64,000 bases of DNA from positions 1,550,001-1,614,000 of the forward strand of contig CADCXD010000018.1 of the NCBI GenBank assembly GCA_902806575.1. Direction: 5' to 3'. The position numbers and the translations under genes were made by a program. Positions 22,217 through 34,700 of the stretch are shown one piece after another (position 1 is the first letter of the stretch; each line of letters opens with the position of its first letter). The stretch comes from Jackrogersella multiformis (taxonomy: Eukaryota > Ascomycota > Sordariomycetes > Xylariales > Hypoxylaceae). The notes beneath the pieces were generated by a model. That model did not search any database. It was given only the letters and a program-made list of their open reading frames with translations, and was not told where the DNA came from.

Positions 22217-25200
22217 ATGGGTACACAAGCTCAGGCACCAATCGCCGTCGTTGGCTTGTCGTGCCGGCTTCCCGGAAATTCAAACTCACCCGATCAGTTC
22301 TGGAAGTTCCTTCTTGATGGAAAGATCGCTGGTCTAGCTCCTCCTCCCTCAAGATTTAGACTAGAGGGTCACTATGACGGGACCTTACGCCCCTGGACTA
22401 TGCGCTCTCCCGGAGGCATGTTTATTGACGCAGATACTAGCGACATCGACGCGGGATTTTTTGGGCTTTCGCAGATCGACGCCACCTCCATGGACCCTCA
22501 ACAACGACAGCTGCTCGAAGTGGTGTATGAAGGGCTGGAGAATGCGGGTTTGACTATGGAAGCATTGAAGTCCAAAGCTTTCGGTTGTTTCGTCGGCTCC
22601 TACGCATCAGGTACGTAGTATAACTTGTGTTTTGAAGATGCTCTCGAGCTTTATTATTAAGTCGTTACTCCTTTCACTAGATTATAGTGATGTCCAGACG
22701 AGGGACCCGGAGGATAGGGTGCCCAGCTTTACCGTGGGCTGTGGTCGAGCTATGTTAAGCAACCGAATCAGCCACTTCTTAGACATAAAGGGGCCAAGGT
22801 GAGCTGTCTAGTGACTTCCTCATAGTGGTCTTGAGGGTTTTGCGATCACCTACCTACGTAATGAGCAGGATTAATGATTTATAGTATGACTATCGATACT
22901 GCCTGTTCTGGAAGCCTCATCTCTGTTGATCTAGCCTGCAGATATCTAGAATCAGGTGACGCAGAGGGAGCCATCGTAGCAGGATGCAATTTATACATGA
23001 GCCCTGAGCACAATATGGACCAGTCCGCGATGACATCGGCTGCCTCACCCACTGGTCGGTGTTGGACGTTTGACGCACGCGCGGACGGCTACATCAAGGC
23101 TGAGGCTATCAACTGCCTAATTCTGAAGCGTCTTGACGATGCCGTGCGCAATGGGGATCCCATCCGCGCAGTAATTCGCGGCACGTCGACAAACAGCGAC
23201 GGATGGACTCCCGGAATAGCCAGCCCAAGCGCAGAAGCCCAGAGTCTTGCTATACGAAGGGCTTATGCACGGGCGGGAATCACCAACTTCAACGACACGG
23301 CGTATCTAGAGTGCCACGGGACGGGTACTTTGGCGGGCGATCCCATCGAGTGTAAGGCCGCGTCGTCTGTTTTCTCACAGTCACGGCCCGCGGGATTACC
23401 TCTGCGCATCGGGTCCGTGAAGAGCAATATCGGGCACTCAGAGCCCGCAGCTGGGATTTCAGGAATGCTAAAGGCGGTGCTGGCTGTTGAACGGGGTGTT
23501 ATTCCAGGAAACCCGACTTTCGACGTACCTAATCCCGCTATCGACTTTGAGGCTTACAAGATCCTACCCTCCAAGGTGACAACGCCCTGGCCACAAGGAA
23601 TGCTTAGGAGAGCGAGCGTGAATTCTTTTGGATATGGAGGGTCGAACGCCCACGCCATCCTCGAGCACCCGGCCTCTCTTATTCCTGGATACGAATGCGC
23701 TAGTGTCACGTCTTATGCTACCGCGTTCAGCGATTTCGATTTACTAGGAGATCAAGATATTGAGGACCACATTACGCGGTTACTTGTCTTCTCAGCAAAC
23801 GACGAAGGTTCCCTGAAAGCCTATGTTAAAGAGTGTATCCGTCACCTCTCAGATCCTGCCGTCAAGCTTGAGTCAGCCGATCTTGAATACACCCTGGCGC
23901 ACCGGCGCACGCGGCACTTTTTCCGCGCTTACGCCGTCACCAATGGCACAAAGCTTCGGGAGAGCCAAGTCTCATATGGTAAACTTGGTAAGCCCCCGCG
24001 GATTGGATTTGTCTTCACTGGGCAAGGAGCTCAGTGGCCGCTGATGGGCCGGGACCTTCTCGAACATTTTCCAGTTGCCCGCATTACCATCCAGAGCCTG
24101 GATGAGGCTTTGCAGTCCATGTCTGAGCCTCCCTCATGGAGCCTTGCGAGGGAGCTCTGTGACTCACGTACAACTGAACACATTCGCAGTCCAACCTACT
24201 CTCAGCCTCTCGTAACTGCCTTGCAGTTGGCCCTCTTGGCCGTACTAAAGAAAATAGGAATTGAGCCTAGCATGGTCGTTGGTCATTCGTCTGGCGAGAT
24301 TGCTGCGGCTGTTGCTGCGGGCTATCTGACACCCCAAGATGGCATCAAGGTCGCGTACCTGCGTGGGAAAGCGGCTGCAGACTTTCAAGCGTCGTTGTCG
24401 CAGAACAAGGAAGCTAAGCTCGGAATGTTTGCTGTTGGTCTCGGTCCGGTAGAGTGTATGTCATACATGGCCTCGTATCCGGACGCCGAGATCGCCTGTA
24501 AGAACAGCTCTAAGAGTGTCACTATTTCTGGACCAGTCCAAGATTTAGAGGCTCTACAAGACGTCATCAAATCCGACGGCCATTTTGCTCGACTTCTCCT
24601 AGTAGACCTTGCATATCATTCCAAGCATATGAAATACATCGCAGAACACTACGTGGTGTTGCTACAAAAGCATTGCCCGACTCTAACAACAGCCCAAAAG
24701 TCCGAAAATACTAATGTCGCCTTCTTCTCTACAGTGGACGGAGCACAGAGGGAAAAAGCAACCAGCATCGAGTACTGGGTAGAAAACATGGTGTCTCCAG
24801 TACTGTTTGATGAAGGTGTGACAGCTCTGATACAAAGCCAGGGTGGCAGTGATATACACCTGATTGAACTTGGACCAAGTGGTGCTCTGGCTGGGCCTAT
24901 CACGCAGCTCAAGCAAGCACTCAGCCAAGGCGCATCTGTTGAGTACTCGACGGCGATTGCTCGAGGCAACGACCCTACGCGGCTGTTGCATGAGCTCGCT
25001 GGAAAGCTGTTCTTTCGAGGTGTTGATGTAGATGTGGCAGCGGCTTCAACAGTACAAACTAGTACCGAGAGGAAGCCTCGCGTCATCGTCGACCTACCGA
25101 ATTATCAGTGGAACCATTCCGTCAAATATTGGCACGAGAGTCTCGCCAGTAAAGACTGGAGGTATAGGTCTTTCCCCTCGCATGATTTACTCGGATCTAG

Positions 25201-28200
25201 GATCTTGGGAACGTCGTGGAGTGTTCCAACCTTCAGACGAATACTGCGCTTGAAAGATGTGCCGTGGATCAGAGATCATACGCTCGGCACGGAAGTCGTC
25301 TTTCCGGCATCAGGATACATCGCAATGGCCATAGAGGCCGTATACCAGATGGCCAAAGTCTCCGGCGCCGAGTTGTTGTTGAACACCAATAGCATCTCTC
25401 AAACTTCATACCGGCTGCGCGATGTCCGTCTCCTGCGGGCTATGGTTGTCGAGGAAGATGCCGGTAGCCACGTTTACCTCACCCTCAGCCCCTTCGCAGG
25501 ACAGGATACGTGGTTCCAATTCACGATCAAGACATTGCGAGACGATACGTGGACAGAACACTGCAGGGGGCTCGTGCGAATCGATTCAGCGCCCGTCGTG
25601 TCGATGTCGACTTCAGCAGCGACGCGACGTCCCGCACCTCTTAGCTACCCTTCGCCTGCTAAACTCTGGTATAAGTCCATGTACAACGTCGGCTTCCATT
25701 TTGGTCCAACTTTCCAGAACTTGATCGAGATTGAATGCACGGCAGGGAAGCGGACAAACCGTGCTAGGGTTCAGTTTCCCCATTATCCTGAACGGGCTAA
25801 AGAGTCTCAGTACACAATCCACCCCTCTGTCTTCGACAGTTTCTTCCAAGCCGGAATTCCGTCGCTGTATCTGGGTCAGCGAACTCTCATTGATAGGGCT
25901 TTGGTGCCTCGTTTGATCGATGAGATAACCATAAATCCTGGCGCGGAGATGCCCAAGAGCGTCCTGGCTGATGCCGAGTCACTCTTCGTCACCGGAAGGC
26001 ATGACAAGACAGAAAACTACAAGTCTAACATCGTCATCTACAACGAAGACTCGGGAGCCGTTCTATCTGAAATTCGCGGTCTCCACTACACTGAATTAGA
26101 TATACCTACCTCGATGGCTAAGGCGACATGGAAGATACAGACCTTTATGAAGATAGGCTGGAAGGCAGATATAGCCATGCTTGGGAATGGCGTAGAACTT
26201 GACCAGATCGCCGGCTCGGATGATACAACAGTTCTCTCTGCTGGTCTCCGGTTGCCGCCTATAGCCGCGCTTCTTGTCTCGCTTCTGATGCACAAGGTGG
26301 CTTGCCCATCCATGATTGATCTAGACATGCTCTCAGTGGGGGATGGGAAGCCAGAGCTAGAGTCAGATATTATGAAGCAAGATAAGAGCTCTCTTGCGTT
26401 GGAATCCTATTTATCGACTCTTCGTCGATATAGTTACGTCTCAAGCACCCCCGAACACCTGGCCACTATTCAGCCGAGCCTCAAGAATATCCCCGGGGCC
26501 GAGTTTCACATTCATGACATTACGTCGTCGGCGTCGGGCAAGGTTCCGATCGACACGGGAAGCATATTTGACCTCGTCCTTCTTCGTATGCCGACGACTG
26601 GCGATAAGGCAAAATCTTTAGGGATTGCTCTGGCAAAAGCACACGAGCTTTGCAATGAAACTGGCTTCCTCATCTTGGTGCAGCCAAGAACCCTAATTGA
26701 TGACGTTATAAAGTCAAGCTCAGAATGCTCCGCTGACTCTGAGCCAGGGGTGTTCATATCATGGAGCTCATACACCGAGGCAGCACTGCAATCGTCAGGT
26801 TTCACCCTACTAGCCAAATCCACCCCTTCAGAGAATACCGCTACTGGCAGCGACGTCTTCTCGACGGTTTATCTTTGCACGCTTCGGCGAGGTCAAATTG
26901 ACGAGAGACAGATTGAGAAGAACCAAAGTGCAATACATTTTTCCATCGTAGATTTCTCCAAAGGCTCGTCAAAGGAGTCTTCGGCGCTCATTCAATCGCT
27001 CCGAAACCTTGGTTGGACAGGAGACATTGTGGAAGCCTTAGCAGCGAGCAAGCTGCCTCTGGAGAACCCAATCCTGCTCATTGACGATCCGCGAGCACCG
27101 CTTCTGGCCACCATTGGGGAATCGGATTGGGCGGGTTTGACGACTTTATTGAAGGCGGGCCGTCGCATCTTGTGGCTCACATCGGGCTCGCAACTCTCTG
27201 TTTCGTCGCCCTCCAACGCCCTTATTCACGGGTTTGCACGCAGTCTACGAGGTGAAGAGCCCACGCTAGACCTAAAAGTCCTAGATTTGTCCTCGTATAC
27301 TGGTGACAATGCGGCAAAGTCGACGCTACGAGTCATGGAGAAAATGAACCCCGTATTAGTTGATGGCCAAGACATAGACGAAAAAGAGTACTGCGAGCAT
27401 GGTGGAAGGCTGTATGTCAGCAGAGTGACGCTGGATAAAAATCTCGCCGAGGAAGCTTTGGTAAGCAAGAAGGGTGGAGAGACCGAGGAGACCTGGTTGA
27501 GGAAGAATCCCAGAACCGTGAAACTATGGTGCGAAAGGCTCGGCGCCTTAGGCTCGATCCGATTTAATGAGATCCCCGACGAATCTGAGCCAGAGGCCTT
27601 TGGCGATAGCGAGGTTGAGGTCGAACTCCGGGCCGCCGGCCTTAATTTTAAGGTGAGCTTCCACCACTTAACAAAGACGCAGTGTCCTAACATTTACTTC
27701 TTTAGGATATCGTTGTATCTTTGGGTGTTGTTCCAGAAGATGAACATCTTCTCGGCCATGAAGGTGCGGGTATTATCACCCGAGTCGGCAGTAAGGTCAG
27801 CCCCTACCGTGTTGGTGATCGAGTGGTTGTTCACACCAAGGGAGCCTTTGGAAATCGAGCTCGCGTGCCAAAAGAAAATGTCTTCCTGATTCCCCAGTCA
27901 GTATCTTTCGAGGAGGGTGCGACGATGAGCGTGGCCTTTTTCACCGCCGTATATAGCTTGATGGAGATTGGACAGATCAAGCGAGGTCAGACTATTCTGA
28001 TCCATTCCGCTGCCGGTGGTGTTGGATCCGCGAGCATCCAGATATGCCGCTATCTAGGCGTTGACATCTTCGCAACAGCAGGCAATGAAGAGAAGCGACG
28101 GTTCCTTTCAGAAGAGTATGACATACCATCTGATCGCATCTTTGATTCCCGAAATAGGAGCTTTGCAGAAGGTGTTCGGACGTCCACAGGCGGCAGAGGT

Positions 28201-29825
28201 GTCGACTTCGTGCTAAATTTCCTTACTGGCGATTTGTTAGAGGAGTCCTGGAGACTTCTCGCGGATAACGGCATGCTGCTCGAGATCGGGAAGAAAGATA
28301 TTGTGGATAGGAATGCTTTGCCAATGGAGCCGTTTGACCGTAACTGCTCATATCGAGGTATCGATATTTCCAAGCCAAGCGTCCTGAACGACCTTCCCCT
28401 TGTCGAGAGAGTACTCCAAACAATTCGAAAATTACTCGCAGCAGGTCAAATCAAACCGATCTCACCAAGAAAAGTTTTCACTTTCGACAAGATTCCGGAT
28501 GCGATCAGGTACATGAGGTCTGGGGAGCACATAGGAAAAATCGTCATCTCGAATATAGATGCCGAGGATGTGAAAGTACCAATCCGTCGGGCCGCGCCAT
28601 CTCTACGTTTCGACTCCAAGGCAACATATCTCATCATCGGAGGTCTAAAGGGCCTCTGCGGAAGTTTAGCAGTTTACATGGCACGGTGTGGCGCAAAGAG
28701 CATAACTGTCATGTCCAGAAGCGGGGCTGACGACGGGCGCTCTCGTCAAGTCATTGAAGACGCCCGTAGTCTTGGCGCGGGAGTGGACATTGTTAGAGGC
28801 GACGTATCACTCCTCGCTGATGTGCGGAAGGTGTTCATAGGTTCGAAGCGGCCGATAAGGGGTGTCATCCAGGGCGCTATGGTGTTGCGGGTACGTGAAA
28901 CTTTGACTCATGAGACCACTCTCAGGAAAACGAAAGCTAAACGAAGAATTTCAAAATTTAGGACAAGACACTCGAGGCCATGACCCTTCAAGAGTACCAT
29001 GAGGCTCTGGCATGTAAACATACAGGAACTTGGAATCTCCACCGTGCCGCTGCGGAGCAGCAAGGGATCAATCTCGACTTTTTCACCATGCTATCCTCTG
29101 TCTCAGGAGTTGTCGGGACCGCAAGCCAGGCCAACTACGCAGCCGGAAATTCATTCCAAGACGCATTTGCCCTCTATCGTCACTCTCTCGGTCTTGCGGC
29201 ACACAGTATCAACCTCGGCATTATTGAAGATGTTGGGTACATGAGCCAGAACGAGGTGCTAAGCGATCGTGTGCAAAGCCGCAGTGGCCTCTCGCGAATC
29301 GGTGAGGTGCAGCTTCACGAGATCTTAAAACTGTCTATTCTGCGGCAGACTATCGGCCTTGGACTTCAAGGTAGAGACAAGGAAGCTAGGCAGATGATAA
29401 CAGGCCTACCATTCCCGCTGCCGGAAGACTCGCCACTTCTAGAGGACGTGCGCTTCCGCTCGCTACTCGCTCCCCACATCTCAGAAGACAATGATCAGAA
29501 GGGACCCATGAACGAGGAAAACGATGAAATCCGAATCTTCCAAGCCATGGTGAAGGCGTCTCTGCCCATTGAAACACTCATCAGCGAGGCTATCAAGCTG
29601 GTGAATAAGCAGCTAGTGCGTGCTCTTGGACTGGCGGCCGACGTGGAATCGTCCAAATCGCTGAGCAGCTACGGTATTGACTCGTTGGCCGCAGTGGATT
29701 TGAGGAATTGGTTCAAGATGCGGTTGGGAGCTGCGTTAACGACCTTGGACGTGTTAAATGCAACAAATTTGCAAACATTATGCTTGAAGGTGGTTGAGCG
29801 ATTACTAGAAACCATAAAAGCTTAA
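22217..29825 (+). CDS. Highly reducing polyketide synthase (KS-MAT-DH-psiMT-ER-KR-ACP)
   Basis: Five exons (22217-22610, 22681-22798, 22885-27652, 27706-28890, 28962-29825) join in frame to 2442 residues. The start follows from IAVVGLSCRLPG just after the ATG. KS: DTACSGS (Cys about 177, made by splicing), ECHGTGT and NIGHSEPAAG complete the triad. MAT: GHSSGEIAAA (about 636). DH: DHTLGTEVVFPASG (about 967) and HPSVFDSFFQAG (about 1149). The methyltransferase region (about 1290-1480) is short and lacks the glycine-rich SAM motif, so no C-methylation is expected. ER: AAGGVGSASIQ (about 1865). KR: cofactor loop GGLKGLCG (about 2072), a variant of GGLGGLG, with catalytic Tyr in ANYAAGNSF. ACP: SYGIDSL with the Ser carrying phosphopantetheine (about 2395). 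There is no thioesterase or other release domain. The product should be a reduced, unmethylated chain; its identity cannot be read from sequence. Confidence 0.95.
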
Positions 29826-29859
29826 GTGTTAACAAGGCACTGTGCACGTGCCTTCTGCA

Positions 29860-30075
29860 CGTGCCGCGGTAAGCTCGGGCTAATAAGCTTAACGATTAAT
29901 TTTTATTTAAGTTAATCTTGCCCGAGTTTAGCCGTACGAAAATTTAATCTCGAAAAGCTTCGCGTTCGAACCTTTAGCTTTACATAGAATTTTTCTTTTT
30001 ACACCCGTTACACTCGTTCATCCCGTATATCTCGTATATCTCATATACCCCTCTCGTACACACCTGTTAAATACA
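29860..30075. repeat. Inverted-repeat copy B (right side of PKS cluster)
   Basis: Reverse-complemented, 29925-30070 matches 12340-12485, with the best match over TTCGAACGCGAAGCTTTTCG and its flanks. This copy begins 100 bases after the PKS stop. Next to it, AGCTCGGGCTAATAAGC (about 29872) and CTTGCCCGAGTTTA (about 29916) form a short imperfect inverted repeat. C-to-T and G-to-A differences dominate between the copies. The two copies enclose the five cluster genes. Confidence 0.75.
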
Positions 30076-30629
30076 ACCCTTAATAATCTCGGACATATTT
30101 AATATAAGTTAATATCAAAGATAATTAAGTACTAGGTAATGACAGCACATTACACATAAGTTTAAACACGATCTAAACTCATCATTACGAAATAATATCC
30201 TCGTCATTATGCGCCTTGCCGTTGCTTGCTAAGCAGGTTTCAATTCTGATTTGGCAGCACTATGGACAACCACAGCAAGATGGCCAAGCGCAGCGGTAGA
30301 AGGCAGGTCCATCAGACAATTCTGATGTAAGAGTCGGTGAGACAGCGAGCGATACTGAAGGGTAGAGGCATAATTGGTGACGTAGACTATATTGGGAAGT
30401 TTGTTGAACAGAGACCAATAGCAAAGTGAAGCAAGTTTGCTCTGCAGTCATCATTTTTGCGCAGAGCAGCACGTAGGGGCTCAGGTATAAAAGTCGATGG
30501 TCATGGAGCTCATCCAGGTTAGAATTTCCATACCAACTCGAAGCACTTCCTCACACCAACACCAAACATCATACACCACCATTCAACATTAGTAGTACTT
30601 ACTTCTGTCAACAAGCCCCAACCGTCAAG
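30076..30629. other. Intergenic region upstream of the small SMP-like gene
   Basis: Non-coding spacer that ends in the promoter and 5' leader of the gene at 30630. The leader is rich in CA and TC (ACACCAACACCAAACATCAT). No other feature was seen. Confidence 0.45.
30486..30492 (+). promoter_or_regulatory. TATA box of the SMP-like gene
   Basis: TATAAAA lies 138 bases before the ATG at 30630 within GGTATAAAAGTCG. The distance leaves a leader of roughly 100 bases, which fits a strongly or conditionally expressed gene. Assigned by motif and position only. Confidence 0.45.
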
Positions 30630-30908
30630 ATGGTCAAAAATTCCATGACCCAGAGTGATGCCTCCCGCATCCAATCTACACAGGTTTGCCCTCCATTGAA
30701 TGCCATGTTCCTTGCGTCCAGGCTAATTCCAATTCCAATTCCATAGGCTAAGAGTGGCGGGGACATGTCGTCAGGCGGGTTCGCCGCCCGTTCCCAGGCC
30801 GCGGCAGCTACGAACCAGAATTCCCAGTCTAACTCTGGTGCCCAGAGCACTGGAGGCAATGGTGGTCATTCAGGAGGCACGTCTGGCGGTGCTGGACCGA
30901 AGAAGTGA
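30630..30908 (+). CDS. Small seed-maturation-protein-like (SMP/LEA-type) protein
   Basis: Two exons (30630-30683 and 30747-30908) encode 71 residues. The start MVKNSMTQSDASRIQSTQ joins through a 63-nt intron (GTTTGC...CATAG) to AKSGGDMSSGGFAARSQ, then a Gln/Asn/Gly/Ser-rich tail ends in GPKK. The pattern SDASRIQSxQAKxGGDMSSGxFAARxQ is that of short fungal proteins resembling the plant seed maturation (SMP) domain, thought to be hydrophilic, stress- or dormancy-associated proteins. Low complexity implies disorder. The gene is too short for long-ORF searches and is supported by the TATA box, the consensus splice sites and the conserved opening. Its exact cellular role is unknown. Confidence 0.75.
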
Positions 30909-31292
30909 TTTACTGGGATTGGACACCATGCGAGATGTTAGTAAGGTATGTGATATGAGCAAGGACGTCATATCCAGTTAGTGTTAAGGGTATAGAGGAA
31001 TACTTCACATTCGTTGAACCAGTGTACTTAGGTACATATCCACTCCTTTACATACATCAAGGGCCACATGTCTTGGAGAGTGTCACTCATTTAAGTAGGC
31101 AGGTAGCAATGAAGGATACGCAGGAAAGTCGCTCCTCGGATGAGATCATGGTTGTGTACAATATTACAGTCGTGACCATTCGTTAAGTTAAGCCTATTAT
31201 GTTGTATGTCTGCATTAATACCTAGTCAAGAAGCGTAAGATGGTATCAGAGAGGCCCCTAGATGGTTGTCGTGCGTAGAGTGAGTGCTCAGT
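30909..31292. other. Intergenic region
   Basis: 3' flank of the SMP-like gene with normal base composition. I see nothing else here. Confidence 0.4.
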
Positions 31293-31387
31293 AGTGGCGT
31301 AGCCACTGCTTAGTATTGGCCCACTGTATGTAAAAGCGATTTATTAACGCTACCCTTTTCTAAGTAAAAGGGGGCTTTGCCCCCTTT
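31293..31387. repeat. Cluster of hairpin-forming palindromes
   Basis: AGTGGC-GTA-GCCACT (31293-31307) is followed by CCCTTTT...AAAAGGG (31353-31372) and by AAAGGGGGC-TTT-GCCCCCTTT (31367-31387). The last two overlap, so only one can form at a time. The base composition is normal, unlike the AT-rich element 110 bases downstream. Such hairpins often mark transposon ends, but no family could be named. Confidence 0.55.
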
Positions 31388-31494
31388 ATATATTTTGCTG
31401 CTCTACTCTAGCGGCCCAATGAGCGAAAAGGACGGTGCGCTCGGGTCCTGTAATACTTCCGAGTCAGTGTGACAAGGGCAATAGGACTTGGAAC

Positions 31495-31756
31495 TGTAGT
31501 TTAATTTCGAGTAATAATTCTTTATGGTCTTAAAGTCCTTGCCTTTTCTTTCTTCTTATAAAGGAAGGCGTAATAACTTATATATATATAATTTAAATAT
31601 TTCCTTAAACGTCGTTAATGCTTTCTTAATTTTAATAATTAAGTTTTTTAATTAACTTTATTTAATAATTTTATTTTATAAGTTTTAATATATTTCGTAT
31701 TTATTAATTTATATATATTAATTAAATTTTATTTTATAAAGTTTATTTATATAATA
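31495..31756. repeat. Left LTR
   Basis: It begins TGTAGTTTAATTTCGAG and aligns through 31722 with 37681-37925, e.g. AATAATTCTTTAT, TATATATATAATTTAAATAT and TTATAAGTTTTAATATAT. The opening TG is the usual LTR start and is mutated to TA in the right copy. The outer right limit is uncertain because the sequence is low in complexity. Confidence 0.75.
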
Positions 31757-34700
31757 TTAATTTTTTTTAATATTTATTTTTAAGTATATTATATAATTAT
31801 AAAATTATAAAGTTTATTAATATATTATTTATAAAATAATTTAATTATTATTTTTATTTTTTTATTAAATTTATATTTATAAAGGTTTTAAATTTAATAT
31901 TTTTAACCGGTTAACTTTTTTACTTTATAAGATATTTTATTTTATTTTAATTTTTAATAAAGTTTATTATTTATTTTATTTAATAATCTTTAAATTTTAT
32001 TAAAGTTATTATATATAAAATTTAATTAAAGTTAAAAACTTTTTAATAAAACGTTTAATTTTAATATTTTTTACGTTTAATATTATAAATTAATTTATTT
32101 TAAAAATTAATATATCTTTTTATTATTTATTAACGGTTTTATTTTAAGTATTTTTATATATTTTAATATATTTATATTATTTAATATATATATAATTTAT
32201 TTTTAAAATTACGTAAAATGTTTATAAGGAAATTATAAGTTATTAAATAGTAATTATAATTAATATAAAAAAGGTAAATTATATTAATAAAAAAATAATA
32301 TTATTATAAATAAATTTTATAATCGTAAATAAGTTTTTTTAATTATTTATTTCGTAATTAACGAAGGTTTTAAAATAAACTTTTAAAATTTAATTAAGGC
32401 GTTTTATTTATTTATCGGTTTATAAATAAAATATAATATTTATACGAGATTTAATATTTATTAATTTAAAAAAGTTTTTTTAAATATAAAACGTAAATTT
32501 AAAATCTTTATTAAAAATAATATTTAAAGGTATATCGTATAATTTTTAATATTATTTAGTAAAAATTTTAATTAAGTTATTAAACTTTTTTTTTTTAAAA
32601 AAAAAATGCGTTATTTTAAAAAATAAATTTATTATTACTTAAATAAAATTATAATTATTTAATAAAGAAAAGTTAATAATAAAATTTATTATTATTATAA
32701 ATTAAGGTTTATAATATAATTTTATTAATTAAAAATATTTATATAAAGCGTAACGAAAAATTTTATTTTATTAATATTTTAAATAACCTCGTACGTAATT
32801 TTAAATAATATTTTTAATATTTAATTATTAAAAGTTTTATGTAATTAATTTTAAAGTTTTATTTATTTTTATATATTTAACGATAAAAGTATTATATTTA
32901 ATAAAAATAATTTCTTTTTAAAGTTTTATAAATATTTAAAAAAAAATTTAATATAAAAGGTTATTTTATAAAATAACGTTTTTAAAAGGATTTTTAATTT
33001 ACGTAATATATTTTAAGTTATTAATAATTATTTTTTTAATCGTTTAATAAAATTAAAAACTTAATTAAGTATAATAAAATTATAAAAAATATTTATCTTA
33101 TAAAATCGATTTTATAAATTAATTTTTAACTTTTTTTTTTAAATTAATATTACGATAACTTTTAAAAAATATTAATTTTATTATTTTATTTATTTAATTA
33201 ATAATTAATTATAAATTAATATAATAAAAGTTCTTATATTTATTAAGTTTAACGTTAATTTAAAACTTTAATTATTATAAAATAAGTTAAGTTTTAATAA
33301 TTTAAATATATTTTAATTCGATATTTAATTTTTTTTAAATATTAATATTATTTTTCGAAAAGATTTATTATAATTAATAATTCTTTATTATAAATTTTAT
33401 AATTTATTTTTATCGGTATAAGTTTATAAGAATAATAAATTATAAGTTTAAATTTATTTTATTTATTTTTTTAAGAAAAAATAACGTTAATAATATAATT
33501 TAAAGCATTAATTTTAATATAAGTTTATTTTAAAAGGTTAAAGTAAATTATAATAAAGGTTTAAATAAAACGAAATTTAAATTCTTTAAAAGATTTGTTT
33601 ATTTTTTTAGTTTATTTTTAATCTTTTTTATTTTTTTTATTTACGTTAATAATTAATTTTATTATTTCCGAGAATTTTTTTATAAATTATTAACATTTCT
33701 TTAATAATTTAAGCGTTTTTTAATTATTAATATAATTAATCTTATTTTATATTATTAAAATATCGTTAATTTTAATAATATAACTAAGGAAGTTTATTTT
33801 TTAAATTTTTTAAAAGTATTTTCGTAAGTTAATTATAAAATAATATTTTATAAGTTTTTTTAAGATTTTTTTAACGATTTTATTATATTTCTTTATAATA
33901 TTTATATAAATAAAAAGGTTATTTAAGTATATTAAAAGTTTTAAATTAATAAAGTTTTAAAAGATATTATTTATTATAAATTAAAAAAGTTATAAAAGTA
34001 TTAATTAATTTAAAAGGTTATTTTTTATTTGTTTTTTTTTAATTTTAATAAATTACTTTACGATTTTAAAGTAAGTTTATAATTTAAATATTAAAGGTAT
34101 AAAATATTAAATAAAAATAATAATATTATTTAAGCTTTTATAATTTATTACGAATTAAAGAAAGTTTTAAAAATCTGGTTTATTTATAAATATTATAAGT
34201 GTTATATAAAATAAAGTCGATTTTTAAATATATTTATTATTAAATATTTCGTTTAGTTATAATTTTAACGTATTAAGTTTCTTTTTATTTATAACGTAAA
34301 AAGGTTTTTAAAAAAGCGTTTTTTTTTAAAAAAATCGATAACGTAATCTTATAATTAATAATTTAGGAAGCGTTATTTTATTTTTTTCGTTATAATATAT
34401 ATAAATTTACGGAATTTTTTAAAAACGTTTTTTAATATTTTTTTTACCTTAATATCTTTTATTATCGTTATATTAGTTAATTTTCTTAAATTATATAAGG
34501 TTAAATTAATATAATATTTCCGATAATAAAAGGAATTAAACTTAATTTTTTTAAGATTTAAAAAAAAGTTTATAAATTTATAAACTTTTATTTATTATTA
34601 TAATATAATAATATTATATTTATTATTTAAAACGTTTAATTTAAAATTAATTTTAAAGAATTTTTTTTTTTAATAATAAAGGATAAAAGGATTAATATAA

